From Vibrio algarum (lineage in GTDB: Bacteria > Pseudomonadota > Gammaproteobacteria > Enterobacterales > Vibrionaceae), in the NCBI RefSeq assembly GCF_028204155.1, contig NZ_JAQLOI010000003.1, positions 620,001 through 684,000 on the forward strand: a stretch of DNA of 64,000 nucleotides, read 5' to 3'. The stretch's first letter is position 1, and every line of letters begins with the position of its first letter. Position numbers and translations under genes: made by a program. Shown one piece after another: positions 45,892 through 55,229 of the stretch. The notes under the pieces are model-generated. The model made no database searches, was not told the origin of the DNA, and saw nothing but the letters and a program-made list of their open reading frames with translations.

Positions 45892-46748
45892 ATACCCATT
45901 TTTCAGTCAGTACGGTGGCCTATTCAGGTCACCCTATCGAATTGGCACTCGATTCTCTCGCTCGCATTGGTGTAAAAAACATCGAACTCGCTCTAATTCA
46001 AGGTGCTATCTATGGACTCACTGAAGACGATGTCTCAATCGAAAATGCCAATGAGATAAAGCAACTATTAGACCAACGAAATATGCAATGTACATCGTTA
46101 GCTGCTCATTGCCATATGACAATTGCAAACTGTGACGAACAACTTTACAAACGAGTCCAATTAACCCACTTACTCGACTGTCCACGGCTAATACTTTATG
46201 CCCCAAGAGATGGCTCGCTGTTTGAGTTTCAACAACACGCGAAGCGAGCCATTAGCTTTGCAGAGTCAGTTAATGTAAAAATTCTTATCGAAAACGTTGG
46301 TGATACCAAGCCATACATGCTTAATGACTCAAATGACTTTATACCTGTTTTACAGCAGTTCGACTCTAGTGCATTAGGCATTAATTTTGACCCTGGTAAC
46401 TTAGCTTCACACAGACCAAATCACGACCTCTTAAATGAAACATTACGCAGCGTTGATCATGTAGAGCATATTCATATTAAAGATCTTGTTCTTAATAAGG
46501 ATTCATACGAGTTTTGTTCTATTGGCAAAGGGATATGCCACTACACCGAGTTTTTCTCTCTCACTTGCGACAAGGCGCTACCTTTTTATAGCTTAGAACT
46601 GCCGTTTGCTTTAATACGGAATACAGACGGTAGCACGTACCTAAAACCCAAAGATGAATTACTCACGATAGCCGAGATTGAGAGTCGGCTTATTGAGTCT
46701 ATCTTTGCCTGTAAATCAGAGCCGGTCCCTTTCGCTAACATAGGTTAA
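45888..46748 (+). CDS. Sugar phosphate isomerase/epimerase (TIM barrel), second copy
   Basis: 286 residues of the xylose-isomerase-like superfamily. Likely metal ligands are Glu in ILIENVGDTKPYM, Asp-Pro-Gly-Asn in GINFDPGNLAS, His in HIHIKDLVL and Glu in YSLELPFAL. It is distinct from the protein at 40756. In an EryC-like role it would epimerise erythrulose 1-phosphate, letting the operon use both enantiomers; this is inference. It overlaps the TpiA-like gene and ends 3 bp before a chemoreceptor. Confidence 0.8.
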   Translation: MNTHFSVSTVAYSGHPIELALDSLARIGVKNIELALIQGAIYGLTEDDVSIENANEIKQLLDQRNMQCTSLAAHCHMTIANCDEQLYKRVQLTHLLDCPRLILYAPRDGSLFEFQQHAKRAISFAESVNVKILIENVGDTKPYMLNDSNDFIPVLQQFDSSALGINFDPGNLASHRPNHDLLNETLRSVDHVEHIHIKDLVLNKDSYEFCSIGKGICHYTEFFSLTCDKALPFYSLELPFALIRNTDGSTYLKPKDELLTIAEIESRLIESIFACKSEPVPFANIG

Positions 46749-46751
46749 ATT

Positions 46752-48632
46752 ATGAGCGTAAAATTCAAAATTGTTTCCGCATTTGCCTTATTAATTTCGA
46801 CTATTGTGTTAGTCATAACACTCTATAGCGATCATAACTTCAAGCAATCTAGCACACACAAAGCGCTCTCTAGCCTTGAGCTAGAAGCAAAGCTAGTATC
46901 AAGTTCAGTACAAAATAAAATGTTAAGTTATTATCAAGGGCTAAGGCTTATCAGTGAGACACTGGCAATTGATGAAACTGGCATGCCCATCACGGCACAA
47001 CTCGCTAACCAATTAATCAAAGTTGAGAAAAACCTCGGGATGTTTGGTGCCGCCTATGCCACTGATGATGGCATAACGTATAAGCCTGAAGGAATTATTC
47101 CAAACTTCAACGCGAAACGATTACAGCGAGAATGGTTTGTACGTTCCATGGCAAACCAAAAAAATGTTGCGACGCTTCCCTATGTTAATAACCTAGGAGA
47201 GTTAGTCATGTCTTTGTCTGTGCCAGTGAAACGGCTTGGCAAGATTGTCGGCGTGCTCAACGCAAATATTTCTGTGGATGAAATCTCGAGGTCGATAAAA
47301 AACGAATCTCAGAATAACCAGGTCTATTTGAGTCGGGCTGACGGCTATGTTTTGGCATCTGGAGACCCTACACAAGTAGGTATTAATTTATTTGAAATCC
47401 ACCCGAGCTTTCAACAATACATTACCGACAATAGTTCAAGTCATACCTACATGAAAAACAATATTGAACATTATGTTGTCAGCGCAAATGCACCAGAACT
47501 TGGGTGGCATGTCTGGTCTTGGGAAACATGGCAAGCCATTAATGCTGATGCTGAAAATAACCTTTTGAAGAGCACATATTTGGCCGTGGTATTGACCATT
47601 TTTGCATTATTAGCGACGTACTTTCTTGTGGTTAAGCTAATGTACGTACCAATTGGCGGAGAGCCTAGCGAAATCGAAGAAATGGTAAAGCAAATTGCAA
47701 ATGGAAATCTGGCAATTGACCTTAATGAATCTATTGAATTGTCTGGCATTCACGCGTCACTACAAAGTATGACAAAGCGTCTCATTGGCAGCGTAGATGA
47801 TATAAACAAGGCGACTCATGAGTTAATCAATACGGCAAATAGATCGATGGATTCTGCATCAGGGTTAACAACAAGTTCTAACTCACAAATGTTACAGATT
47901 GAGCAAACTTCGGCAGCAATGCACGAAATGTCATTAACCGTTGATGAAGTAGCAAACAATGCAGTACAAGCTTCCGTATCCGCAGACCAAGCGAATCAGT
48001 TCTCTCAGAATGGGATGGATCTCGTTCAAGACATGAACAAAGACATTAATCACCTTCTATCTGGCATTGAAAAGGTAGCCAACGTAACAAGCGAACTTGA
48101 AACTGAAACTCAATCTATTGGCGGAATTTTAGATGTAATTTACGGTATTTCAGAACAAACAAATTTACTCGCGCTAAATGCCGCTATCGAAGCTGCTAGG
48201 GCTGGAGAGCATGGCAGAGGTTTTGCTGTGGTTGCCGATGAAGTCAGAAATTTAGCCAACAGGACCAAAGAGAGCACCAATACTATTCAAGACATGATAA
48301 GTCGCTTGCAAGAAAAAGCTCAAAATTCGGTGCAACTCATGAGCGTAAATGTTAAAGATACCGAAGTGACCGTTGCTCGTTCTCAAGAAGCAAAAGACGC
48401 ACTGATTGAAATTCAGAATTCAGTCGCTGTGATCAAAGACATGAACAATCAAATAGCGACAGCAGTTGAACAACAAAGCCATGTAGCCAACGAAATCAAT
48501 ACAAGTATCGTCGCAGTGAATGATCTTGCTCGAGTAAATAATAAACGCTCCACTGACAACAAAGCGCTGGCAGATGACCTTAAAAACATCACCTCTAGGA
48601 TCAATGAGTCTGTGGCGTTTTTTCAATATTAA
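46752..48632 (+). CDS. Methyl-accepting chemotaxis protein (dCACHE type), last gene of the tetrulose operon
   Basis: 626 residues: N-terminal membrane segment, periplasmic Cache-type sensor (about 30-275; LQREWFVRSMANQ), a second membrane segment (about 278-300), HAMP-like linker, then the conserved tip (ISEQTNLLALNAAIEAARAG, then EHGRGFAVVADEVRNLA). It begins 3 bp after the isomerase stop, so it is cotranscribed and likely senses the pathway substrate or a related sugar. No C-terminal pentapeptide. Confidence 0.92.
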   Translation: MSVKFKIVSAFALLISTIVLVITLYSDHNFKQSSTHKALSSLELEAKLVSSSVQNKMLSYYQGLRLISETLAIDETGMPITAQLANQLIKVEKNLGMFGAAYATDDGITYKPEGIIPNFNAKRLQREWFVRSMANQKNVATLPYVNNLGELVMSLSVPVKRLGKIVGVLNANISVDEISRSIKNESQNNQVYLSRADGYVLASGDPTQVGINLFEIHPSFQQYITDNSSSHTYMKNNIEHYVVSANAPELGWHVWSWETWQAINADAENNLLKSTYLAVVLTIFALLATYFLVVKLMYVPIGGEPSEIEEMVKQIANGNLAIDLNESIELSGIHASLQSMTKRLIGSVDDINKATHELINTANRSMDSASGLTTSSNSQMLQIEQTSAAMHEMSLTVDEVANNAVQASVSADQANQFSQNGMDLVQDMNKDINHLLSGIEKVANVTSELETETQSIGGILDVIYGISEQTNLLALNAAIEAARAGEHGRGFAVVADEVRNLANRTKESTNTIQDMISRLQEKAQNSVQLMSVNVKDTEVTVARSQEAKDALIEIQNSVAVIKDMNNQIATAVEQQSHVANEINTSIVAVNDLARVNNKRSTDNKALADDLKNITSRINESVAFFQY

Positions 48633-48650
48633 ACCACCTTGCAATTCTGG

Positions 48651-48699
48651 CTGCCAAATTTCTAAGCTCATTATCAATAAGCTCATCGTAATTTGGCAG
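48651..48699. terminator. Inverted repeat between convergent genes
   Basis: CTGCCAAATT and AATTTGGCAG, 10-bp perfect arms with a 29-base loop. The loop contains TAAGCTCA twice. It lies 18 bp after the chemoreceptor stop and could terminate both sides weakly; there is no T-tract. Confidence 0.4.
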
Positions 48700-48708
48700 T
48701 CAAACCAT

Positions 48709-49785
48709 TTAATCTGTCACTCTGGTTGACCTAGGTATAAATCGGTTAAGTCTATCTAGGCTTCTATTTTTAGAAAAAACAGCTTCTAGCTCTAACTGAA
48801 ACCCAACATTATACTTATAATCTAACTCTCTAGGGGCATCTACCTGTGGGGTCAAAGAGAGGTAAAGCCAATTACTATAAAGTTTTTGTCTCCAAGATGC
48901 CGAAATCCACGAATTAGAAACCTCATCACCTTTATTCGGTTCAATACTCACACCTGTGGAATACTCTAGTAAATGATCGCTGCTAATGCGGTCAAAGTAC
49001 TTTAACTGAAACAACAGTTCCCAGTTATCATCTTCATATATATATTGTGCACTTGAGCCCACTTTGAAAATCTGAGTATGATCTTCAGCCAAAGCATGAT
49101 AAAAATTTAGTTCGGTTAAAGAACCAGATCCTAACGAATGATAATAAAATACATCTTGTTTGAACTGTGCGGTCCAGTTTTCTGACAGCTCCCCAACTCT
49201 AAGAAGTTCCCCTCGCACAAATGGATCGAAAGGGAGACGAATTTTTACACCCAAATCGAGGTTAGTTCTCCAGTTCAGCAGTTCTTCATCTTGCAGCCGA
49301 ACCCCTCCGATAGCACCATCTAGACTATTTTTAGACGCATCTGAAGGTAACCCCCTCTGTTTGCTTTCTAAAGAATCGTAATCATCTGGGTCGGTTTCTA
49401 ATATAAGGTTCCAATTACGCTTTACGTGGGGAAGATCTATCCGAATAGAGACTCTCTCGTCAGATGTAAAATAACCATGATGGCTGTATTCAGCGCGGTA
49501 TCTCAATTTTAAATAACTTCTATTTACCAAGGCTTCTTCGTCATCATCCTTCGCCAACCCTTGATCTAAAAAAGTACTAAAATCATGAACTGTTTCGGAA
49601 AAATAGTCCTCTGTTGCTTCTATCCATGAAGTGTCATCAGGATACGAAGAATCCGTCGATAGTACTGGCTCTGACTCGCCAGCCTGAGTCATTGCAACTT
49701 CGATCTCTTCTGAAGTCTGACCGTAAACCGTAGAGACTACTGTCAGGTGCATACAAATAATCAAAAAGCAGAAGCGAGAACTCAT
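48709..49785 (-). CDS. Outer-membrane beta-barrel-like hypothetical protein
   Basis: About 358 residues from the ATG at 49785 (MSSRFCFLIICMHLTVVSTV), which gives a normal signal peptide; an in-frame TTG at 49851 would add 22 charged residues. After an acidic N-terminal segment, the protein alternates polar and aromatic strands (YLKLRYRAEYSHHGYF; WLYLSLTPQVDAP), as in outer-membrane barrels. I do not recognise the family. Confidence 0.7.
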   Translation of the reverse strand: MSSRFCFLIICMHLTVVSTVYGQTSEEIEVAMTQAGESEPVLSTDSSYPDDTSWIEATEDYFSETVHDFSTFLDQGLAKDDDEEALVNRSYLKLRYRAEYSHHGYFTSDERVSIRIDLPHVKRNWNLILETDPDDYDSLESKQRGLPSDASKNSLDGAIGGVRLQDEELLNWRTNLDLGVKIRLPFDPFVRGELLRVGELSENWTAQFKQDVFYYHSLGSGSLTELNFYHALAEDHTQIFKVGSSAQYIYEDDNWELLFQLKYFDRISSDHLLEYSTGVSIEPNKGDEVSNSWISASWRQKLYSNWLYLSLTPQVDAPRELDYKYNVGFQLELEAVFSKNRSLDRLNRFIPRSTRVTD

Positions 49786-50069
49786 CTGCCTTCTCGCTTT
49801 CGAGGGATATAGATTTACTTTGTCTTCATTTCTACGCTCTAAATTTTTCAAATATTCCCTTTTCTTTTTTGTTATTCTTTTTCTTATTATAGATTAAATA
49901 CATACAAAGCTATTGTTTACAATCCATTTACACTTTACTCTTTTACATAGCGCAGTGGTCCACCACTTTTTTCAACTATATCAGTCTCAAAAGTTATTGG
50001 CTTTGAATCGGTAATTCATCTAAATTTTAGACTATAATCAACCTGTAATTTAAATAAAAATCTGAATGT

Positions 50070-50714
50070 ATGTTAACTAAAACACTAACTCTCTGTACTA
50101 TCACAATGGCTTTACTATTCTCTGTCAGCATTCAAGCGATGGCAGGGGCTAGTGGCGAATTTATAGTGGGTTTAGGGCCAATAGAACTTGGTGATGTCGT
50201 AATGAAATCTAACTGTGATGACGAAGTCTGCAACTATGAAACTCATATAAAAGGGTCGTTCATGTTTATAGGTGCGGATATTAAAGAAATAGGAACATAC
50301 AAACAGGTTGATCGGCAGGTTATACCCGTTGCTACTCAATATGCTGAAAAAATAGGTTCTAAGAAAAAAGCCTTTACCTACGATTTCCTAACGAGAAAAA
50401 TTGAAGACAAAAAGAACAAACGAGAAATTGATATTCCGGAAAATGTCTATCCATTTATGCCACTCATAAACCAAGTCATTCTCGACTTACGCGCTGGTGG
50501 TCCAAGAAAATACTATGAGTTTTTGTCTAAGCATAAAATCAAGCGCGCGAATATTACGGCTTACACAAAAACATTGACAATTAATGGCACTCTCCATCAT
50601 TTTTTGGGCAAAGAGAAAGACGACACCCTTGAATTTTTCTTTCTGGAAGAGAATGGCAATATAGGATTAGAGAAAATTGCTTTTGGCAGTTTCCATATGT
50701 CACGAAAACAATAG
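50070..50714 (+). CDS. DUF3108-like periplasmic protein
   Basis: 214 residues with a signal peptide (ends near IQAMA-GA). The fold pattern (FIVGLGPIELGDVVMKS; then IKGSFMFIGADIKEIGTY; MPLINQVILDLRAGG) recalls DUF3108 proteins, which may form a periplasmic lipid-binding-like barrel. Function unknown. It stands alone between a beta-barrel gene (opposite strand) and a Gfo/Idh oxidoreductase. Confidence 0.7.
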   Translation: MLTKTLTLCTITMALLFSVSIQAMAGASGEFIVGLGPIELGDVVMKSNCDDEVCNYETHIKGSFMFIGADIKEIGTYKQVDRQVIPVATQYAEKIGSKKKAFTYDFLTRKIEDKKNKREIDIPENVYPFMPLINQVILDLRAGGPRKYYEFLSKHKIKRANITAYTKTLTINGTLHHFLGKEKDDTLEFFFLEENGNIGLEKIAFGSFHMSRKQ

Positions 50715-50858
50715 CCACTACACAATTAGAGCAGAGTCATATAATTTCATATTTCTTTACAAAACCGTAAGTTATTGTGAATTACTGCCCGTTTTATTAT
50801 CTAACAGTGCTAAACTTGATTTGCCTATGTGCAAAATCAATTTTGGGGATACGATCAA

Positions 50859-51842
50859 ATGATCAACTTAGCTGTAATTGGAACCAACTGGATATCAGAA
50901 AAATTCGTCGAAGCTGCTAAAGACAGCAATCAATTTACACTATCCGCTGTTTATTCTCGGCAGATAGAAAGCGCCGACGGTTTCGCAAAAGAACATCAAG
51001 CCCCAGACTGCAATTTTTACAATAACTTAGAAGAACTAGGTGCGGACAAACGCGTTGATGCAGTCTATATCGCCTCACCAAATAGTTTACATTGTGAACA
51101 AGCCATTCTTATGATGGAACATGGCAAACATGTTATTTGTGAAAAGCCCCTTGCCTCCAATATCGACGAAGTTACTCGAATGTACAGCGTTGCTGAAAAA
51201 TACAACGTCGTTCTCTTTGAAGCGTTTAAAACCGAATTTTTACCCAATTTTGAAGAACTGAAAATGAGTCTCGCTTCAATAGGTAAGGTAAGGAGCGTAC
51301 ATCTGAGCTACTGCCAATATTCGTCGCGGTATCAGAAGTACCTAAACGGAGAGAACCCGAATACTTTTAACCCTTTATATTCCAACGGTTCCATTATGGA
51401 TATCGGTTTTTACAGCGTATCAACCGCCGTGTCCTTATTCGGCAAACCAGATAAAATCCAGGCTAGTGCAAAGCTCCTAGACTCTGGTGTTGATGCTCAT
51501 GGAACGGTTATTCTTGAATACCCTAATTTCATCGTATCGGTTCAACACTCAAAAGTATCTGATGGCAATATCGCGAGTGAGATACAAGGCGAAGATGGCG
51601 TTATCTTAATTCAAGACTTCTCGGAATGCACTGGATTCACAATCCATAAGCGAGAGGTAAGCCCGCAAACCATTCACGTCGAACAAGAAGATAATTCCAT
51701 GATCTACGAAGCAATCGCCTTCGCAGAACAGGTACGAGATGGAGCGATGAACTACGCCTATGTTCAACGATCGCTAGAGGTTTCAGAAGTTATCACCGAG
51801 ATTCGTAAACAGACAGGCGTTATCTTTCCAGCGGATAAATAA
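50859..51842 (+). CDS. Gfo/Idh/MocA-family oxidoreductase
   Basis: About 327 residues from the ATG at 50859 (MINLAVIGTNWISEKFVEAA). The Rossmann fold (AVIGTNWIS, YIASPNSLHCEQA) and the family signature CEKPLASN (catalytic Lys) near residue 94 are present. The C-terminal sheet domain holds NGSIMDIGFYSVSTAVSLFG. It oxidises or reduces a sugar or cyclitol with NAD(P); the substrate is unknown. A related larger gene follows 24 bp later. Confidence 0.88.
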   Translation: MINLAVIGTNWISEKFVEAAKDSNQFTLSAVYSRQIESADGFAKEHQAPDCNFYNNLEELGADKRVDAVYIASPNSLHCEQAILMMEHGKHVICEKPLASNIDEVTRMYSVAEKYNVVLFEAFKTEFLPNFEELKMSLASIGKVRSVHLSYCQYSSRYQKYLNGENPNTFNPLYSNGSIMDIGFYSVSTAVSLFGKPDKIQASAKLLDSGVDAHGTVILEYPNFIVSVQHSKVSDGNIASEIQGEDGVILIQDFSECTGFTIHKREVSPQTIHVEQEDNSMIYEAIAFAEQVRDGAMNYAYVQRSLEVSEVITEIRKQTGVIFPADK

Positions 51843-51866
51843 GTTCATAAGTGATGTAACAACGTT

Positions 51867-53138
51867 ATGGCAATGATTAATAAGCATATCCTCATTTTTG
51901 GGGGTTTAGGTAACCCAGAGCACTCGGTGATAAAACTCTATCGCGAACTTCTGATAGAGCTTTATTCACATTACTCATTGATCGCTATAGACCCAATTAA
52001 AAATCATAATAAAGCACGTGAAGAACTTTATAGCCAAACGAATATCAATTACCACCACAGTTACCCTAATCTAAATAACTATCTAGATAATCAGGGAAAA
52101 CACGAGATTTCAGCCGTTTTTATCTTAACGCCTGTGATTTATCATCTAGACATCTTAAATCAGATCCAACCTTTCATCCCAAATAACGACTGCTTAGTCA
52201 TCATCGAAAAACCCTCTTTTTCAATCGACGAAATAGATGAAGGTTTTAACCAAACCGTACAAAAAATGAAAGAACAAGATAACCGCTTCTATTTCATTGA
52301 TACTGCGATGGTCACTCCTCCTCTGATGGACTTTTCGACCAATATAGAGATTCCACATGAAGAACTGCCTAAAAAAATTATCGCTTTAGGTGTGGATAAT
52401 CCTCTGAATCCTCACCCGCTCATCTCTGAATTCAGTTTTTGCAATAAGATTGCCTCATATAACCAAAGACAACTGCTCAATCTAGCGACGAGTGGAGGCG
52501 CTGGGTTTGGGCTTGATATGGGCATACATGCTATCGCTGGTTTTATGACACTTATTGAAAAATTACCGATTACCGTTACAAATATTACAATAGACAACGT
52601 TTTTCTTGAGGCGCTTACCTACCCCGATTTAAAAAGAGATAACAATGCCGAAACTTATATGCTTTGCTCCGGTAATGTAACTTCTGCTAGCAATGACATC
52701 GCATTTATAATTGAGGGCGGAAAAGGTACTGATACTTGGGATCGACGACTAGAGCTCTATTACGAAAACTGCGTTATCGTGCTTGGTTTTGGCACACTAA
52801 AATATTCCCCCTATTTTTGCTCAATTTCCGATACAAAGGTTATTAGAAGGGAGTACAAAGTTGCACAATCCGGTTATGTTCAACACTTCATTGATATCCG
52901 GAACTTACTTGGCATTAGTAACGAAGCGGCATTAATAAGCTCAGATCTCAGCGAAAAAATCATGCGCAATTCAATGGTACTTCTTAGAGATATCTACCAG
53001 CTTACATCTAACCCAATAACACAAGATAAAAATATCACCCTCGTTGAAACTCATAAAAATCAATTATTAAATAGCCATGAAACAAAGATTAGAACTCGAC
53101 TTAATAAGATGTTAGAAGACTCATTATTAAATCACTAA
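51867..53138 (+). CDS. Divergent Gfo/Idh/MocA-like protein
   Basis: 423 residues. A Rossmann-like start (KHILIFGGLGNPEHSV) and the family's EKP motif in VIIEKPSF mark the superfamily, and GAGFGLDMGIHAIAGFMTL corresponds to the usual substrate-site helix. The C-terminal 70 residues are helical and charged. Much more divergent than its neighbour; it may form a pair with it. Substrate unknown. Confidence 0.65.
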   Translation: MAMINKHILIFGGLGNPEHSVIKLYRELLIELYSHYSLIAIDPIKNHNKAREELYSQTNINYHHSYPNLNNYLDNQGKHEISAVFILTPVIYHLDILNQIQPFIPNNDCLVIIEKPSFSIDEIDEGFNQTVQKMKEQDNRFYFIDTAMVTPPLMDFSTNIEIPHEELPKKIIALGVDNPLNPHPLISEFSFCNKIASYNQRQLLNLATSGGAGFGLDMGIHAIAGFMTLIEKLPITVTNITIDNVFLEALTYPDLKRDNNAETYMLCSGNVTSASNDIAFIIEGGKGTDTWDRRLELYYENCVIVLGFGTLKYSPYFCSISDTKVIRREYKVAQSGYVQHFIDIRNLLGISNEAALISSDLSEKIMRNSMVLLRDIYQLTSNPITQDKNITLVETHKNQLLNSHETKIRTRLNKMLEDSLLNH

Positions 53139-53403
53139 ATCAACATATTCTTTGTCATACCAACCACTTTGGTTTTCATTAATTCTTCAGGATGATCAAT
53201 CTCAAAAATGAAACTGATATTTAGTATCTGATACCAAGTTTATACAACTGAGCACTTTCTAGATAGAATTCCTCATTCAATTTAATATTACATTTTGTAA
53301 GAAATCACTCTCGTTATTTATGTTGAAAACTAAGCAGCAATCTATCTTCTTTAGGGCTTTGATGGCGTAAGCATCACTAAAGAAGGACAAAAGTGTGTAG
53401 AAA

Positions 53404-53787
53404 CTAAAACTGATCAGTAGCCAGCATAACTAAAGTACAGCCTTCAATTACTTCAATATTCGCTTTCGCAGCCTGAACCATCAAATTTTGATTCTCGGTA
53501 CCTGGATTGAAAATAATTCGCTTTGGTGAAATCGCCAATATAGACTCGATCATTGACTCTAGGCGCTGCTCCCCTACATAAAGCGTAAGTGTATGCACCC
53601 CAGTATCTATAAGGTTATCCAGCGACTCTACAATTTCTATCTGAGCAATATCCAATTTTTTAGGCGAAACACCGACCTGATTTAGAAAACCATTTTCAAG
53701 CAGTTTTTGATGCGCCTTAAAACTATAACGCTCTGACTTATCAGAAATCCCCAAAATAGCAATTTTTTCACTGGTATTAGTGTTCAT
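53404..53787 (-). CDS. CoA-binding domain protein (YccU-like)
   Basis: About 127 residues from the ATG at 53787 (MNTNTSEKIAILGISDKSER). The small Rossmann CoA-binding fold is shown by KIAILGISDKSERYSFKAHQ and the ending IEVIEGCTLVMLATDQF, typical of YccU-type proteins. Function is unknown; a stand-alone gene. A start five codons upstream lacks a ribosome site. Confidence 0.78.
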   Translation of the reverse strand: MNTNTSEKIAILGISDKSERYSFKAHQKLLENGFLNQVGVSPKKLDIAQIEIVESLDNLIDTGVHTLTLYVGEQRLESMIESILAISPKRIIFNPGTENQNLMVQAAKANIEVIEGCTLVMLATDQF

Positions 53788-53872
53788 AAAGGTACTCTTC
53801 ATTATCTATTAAATGTAATAATTAAGTTATAACATTGGCTGATCATAGCTGTATATACTACACCCTGAAAAC

Positions 53873-55054
53873 TTATTTTAGGCTAGTAGCAACTTTCTTA
53901 TTGTTAAGCGTTGTTTTATGTAAGACCATCGTTTCACAGCCATTAAAGTTCATAAATAATGGCAGTGTTTTTTTTAACGAGAATATAAAGTCATCTACCT
54001 TTTTTAACTTTGTTTCCAATGCTAAATGGAAAATTTCCAATCTCGCTTCATCTTTAAAAGCTTTGCAATCCATACGCGCAATAAGCTGACCATTCCATAA
54101 TATCGGAAGAGAAAAATAACCAAACTTTCTCTTAACCTCAGGTGTATAGCACTCAATCAGATAATCGAAATCAAACAGTGATTGCATGCGCTTTCTCTGA
54201 ATCAATAAATTATCAAAAGGGGATAGGATATGAAGTTTATTAAGCTGGTAAGATCGATTTAGCAACGACAACGTTTCCAGCGTAGAGTAGTACTCAATAC
54301 CTTTAACGCTGACCGGAACCACCTCTTTATTAGCGACCAATTCTTTAAGCGTTAAAGAGATTAGAGGCTTTATACCTTTGAGGAGATAACTTATTTCTGT
54401 TAATTGAGCAATGCCGTTTGCTCGCAAATAACTAAAGATAAGATATCTTGCGTACTCTTCATCGGTTGGAATAGTAGTATTAACTTCTTGAGGTAACACA
54501 CGCTCTGTTAGGTCATATACCTTATGGAAATTTACTCGTGAAGAGACCATCAGATCTCCTTGCATGTATAAATTTTCTAATGCCATTTTGGCTGACTTAT
54601 GTTGCCAAGCAACTAACTTTCTTCCATCTCCATCGAAGTCCCTTGCCATTAGCGGACCTTCTTTTTCTATTCTTGAAAGTACCTCTTTCATTACTTGGTG
54701 ATTTCGCTTGTACCAATGACTTTGATCGCCAGACAAAATAGCCTGCTTTTTATATAGGCTGTAACGAAAATCGCGCATGGGTAGATAAGCAGCAGCATGG
54801 GACCAATACTCAAAAACTTGCTTGGAACTAATCAGTGCATCTAAATGATTTGGTTGATAACGTGGGTTTCTATTCCAGAGGGTATGGTGATGAGCTCGTT
54901 GAATTACAGAAATTGTATCCATTTGCACATAACCTAGATGCTCAATGGCAGATAAGGTCGCTGATAATGCCGTCCCCTTCTGCTTACGAGCAGGTAACCT
55001 TTGGGACAACAACACTAGCTTTCGCGCTTGCTTAATTGATAAAGCTTCTGTCAT
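53873..55054 (-). CDS. Winged-helix DNA glycosylase, YcaQ/HTH_42 family
   Basis: 393 residues, similar in length to E. coli YcaQ. The N-terminal winged-helix repeat begins LSIKQARKLVLLSQRL. The catalytic QxD motif is QMD in YVQMDTISV, and HTLWNRNPRY and EYWSHAAAYLP are typical. YcaQ unhooks DNA interstrand crosslinks; a similar repair role is likely. It converges on nothing notable and starts 176 bp from hcr. Confidence 0.85.
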   Translation of the reverse strand: MTEALSIKQARKLVLLSQRLPARKQKGTALSATLSAIEHLGYVQMDTISVIQRAHHHTLWNRNPRYQPNHLDALISSKQVFEYWSHAAAYLPMRDFRYSLYKKQAILSGDQSHWYKRNHQVMKEVLSRIEKEGPLMARDFDGDGRKLVAWQHKSAKMALENLYMQGDLMVSSRVNFHKVYDLTERVLPQEVNTTIPTDEEYARYLIFSYLRANGIAQLTEISYLLKGIKPLISLTLKELVANKEVVPVSVKGIEYYSTLETLSLLNRSYQLNKLHILSPFDNLLIQRKRMQSLFDFDYLIECYTPEVKRKFGYFSLPILWNGQLIARMDCKAFKDEARLEIFHLALETKLKKVDDFIFSLKKTLPLFMNFNGCETMVLHKTTLNNKKVATSLK

Positions 55055-55229
55055 TCAATTTATATTCCAGAAAATTTAACTGTTGTTGAATCATAACAAC
55101 TAGCACGGGAATAAAAATAATTTTTTCTGAAAGGATAGGCATAAAATCCAAGAATCTAATCAAACAGAGCGATTAAAGAATCAACCACCACTTATGATGG
55201 TCAATTCTTTTTCAAATTACCGCTTTTAT

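Noticed and set aside
46018..46206. Opposite-strand ORF inside the tetrulose isomerase gene
   Set aside because: A shadow of the well-supported gene on the other strand; no ribosome site and no recognisable domain.
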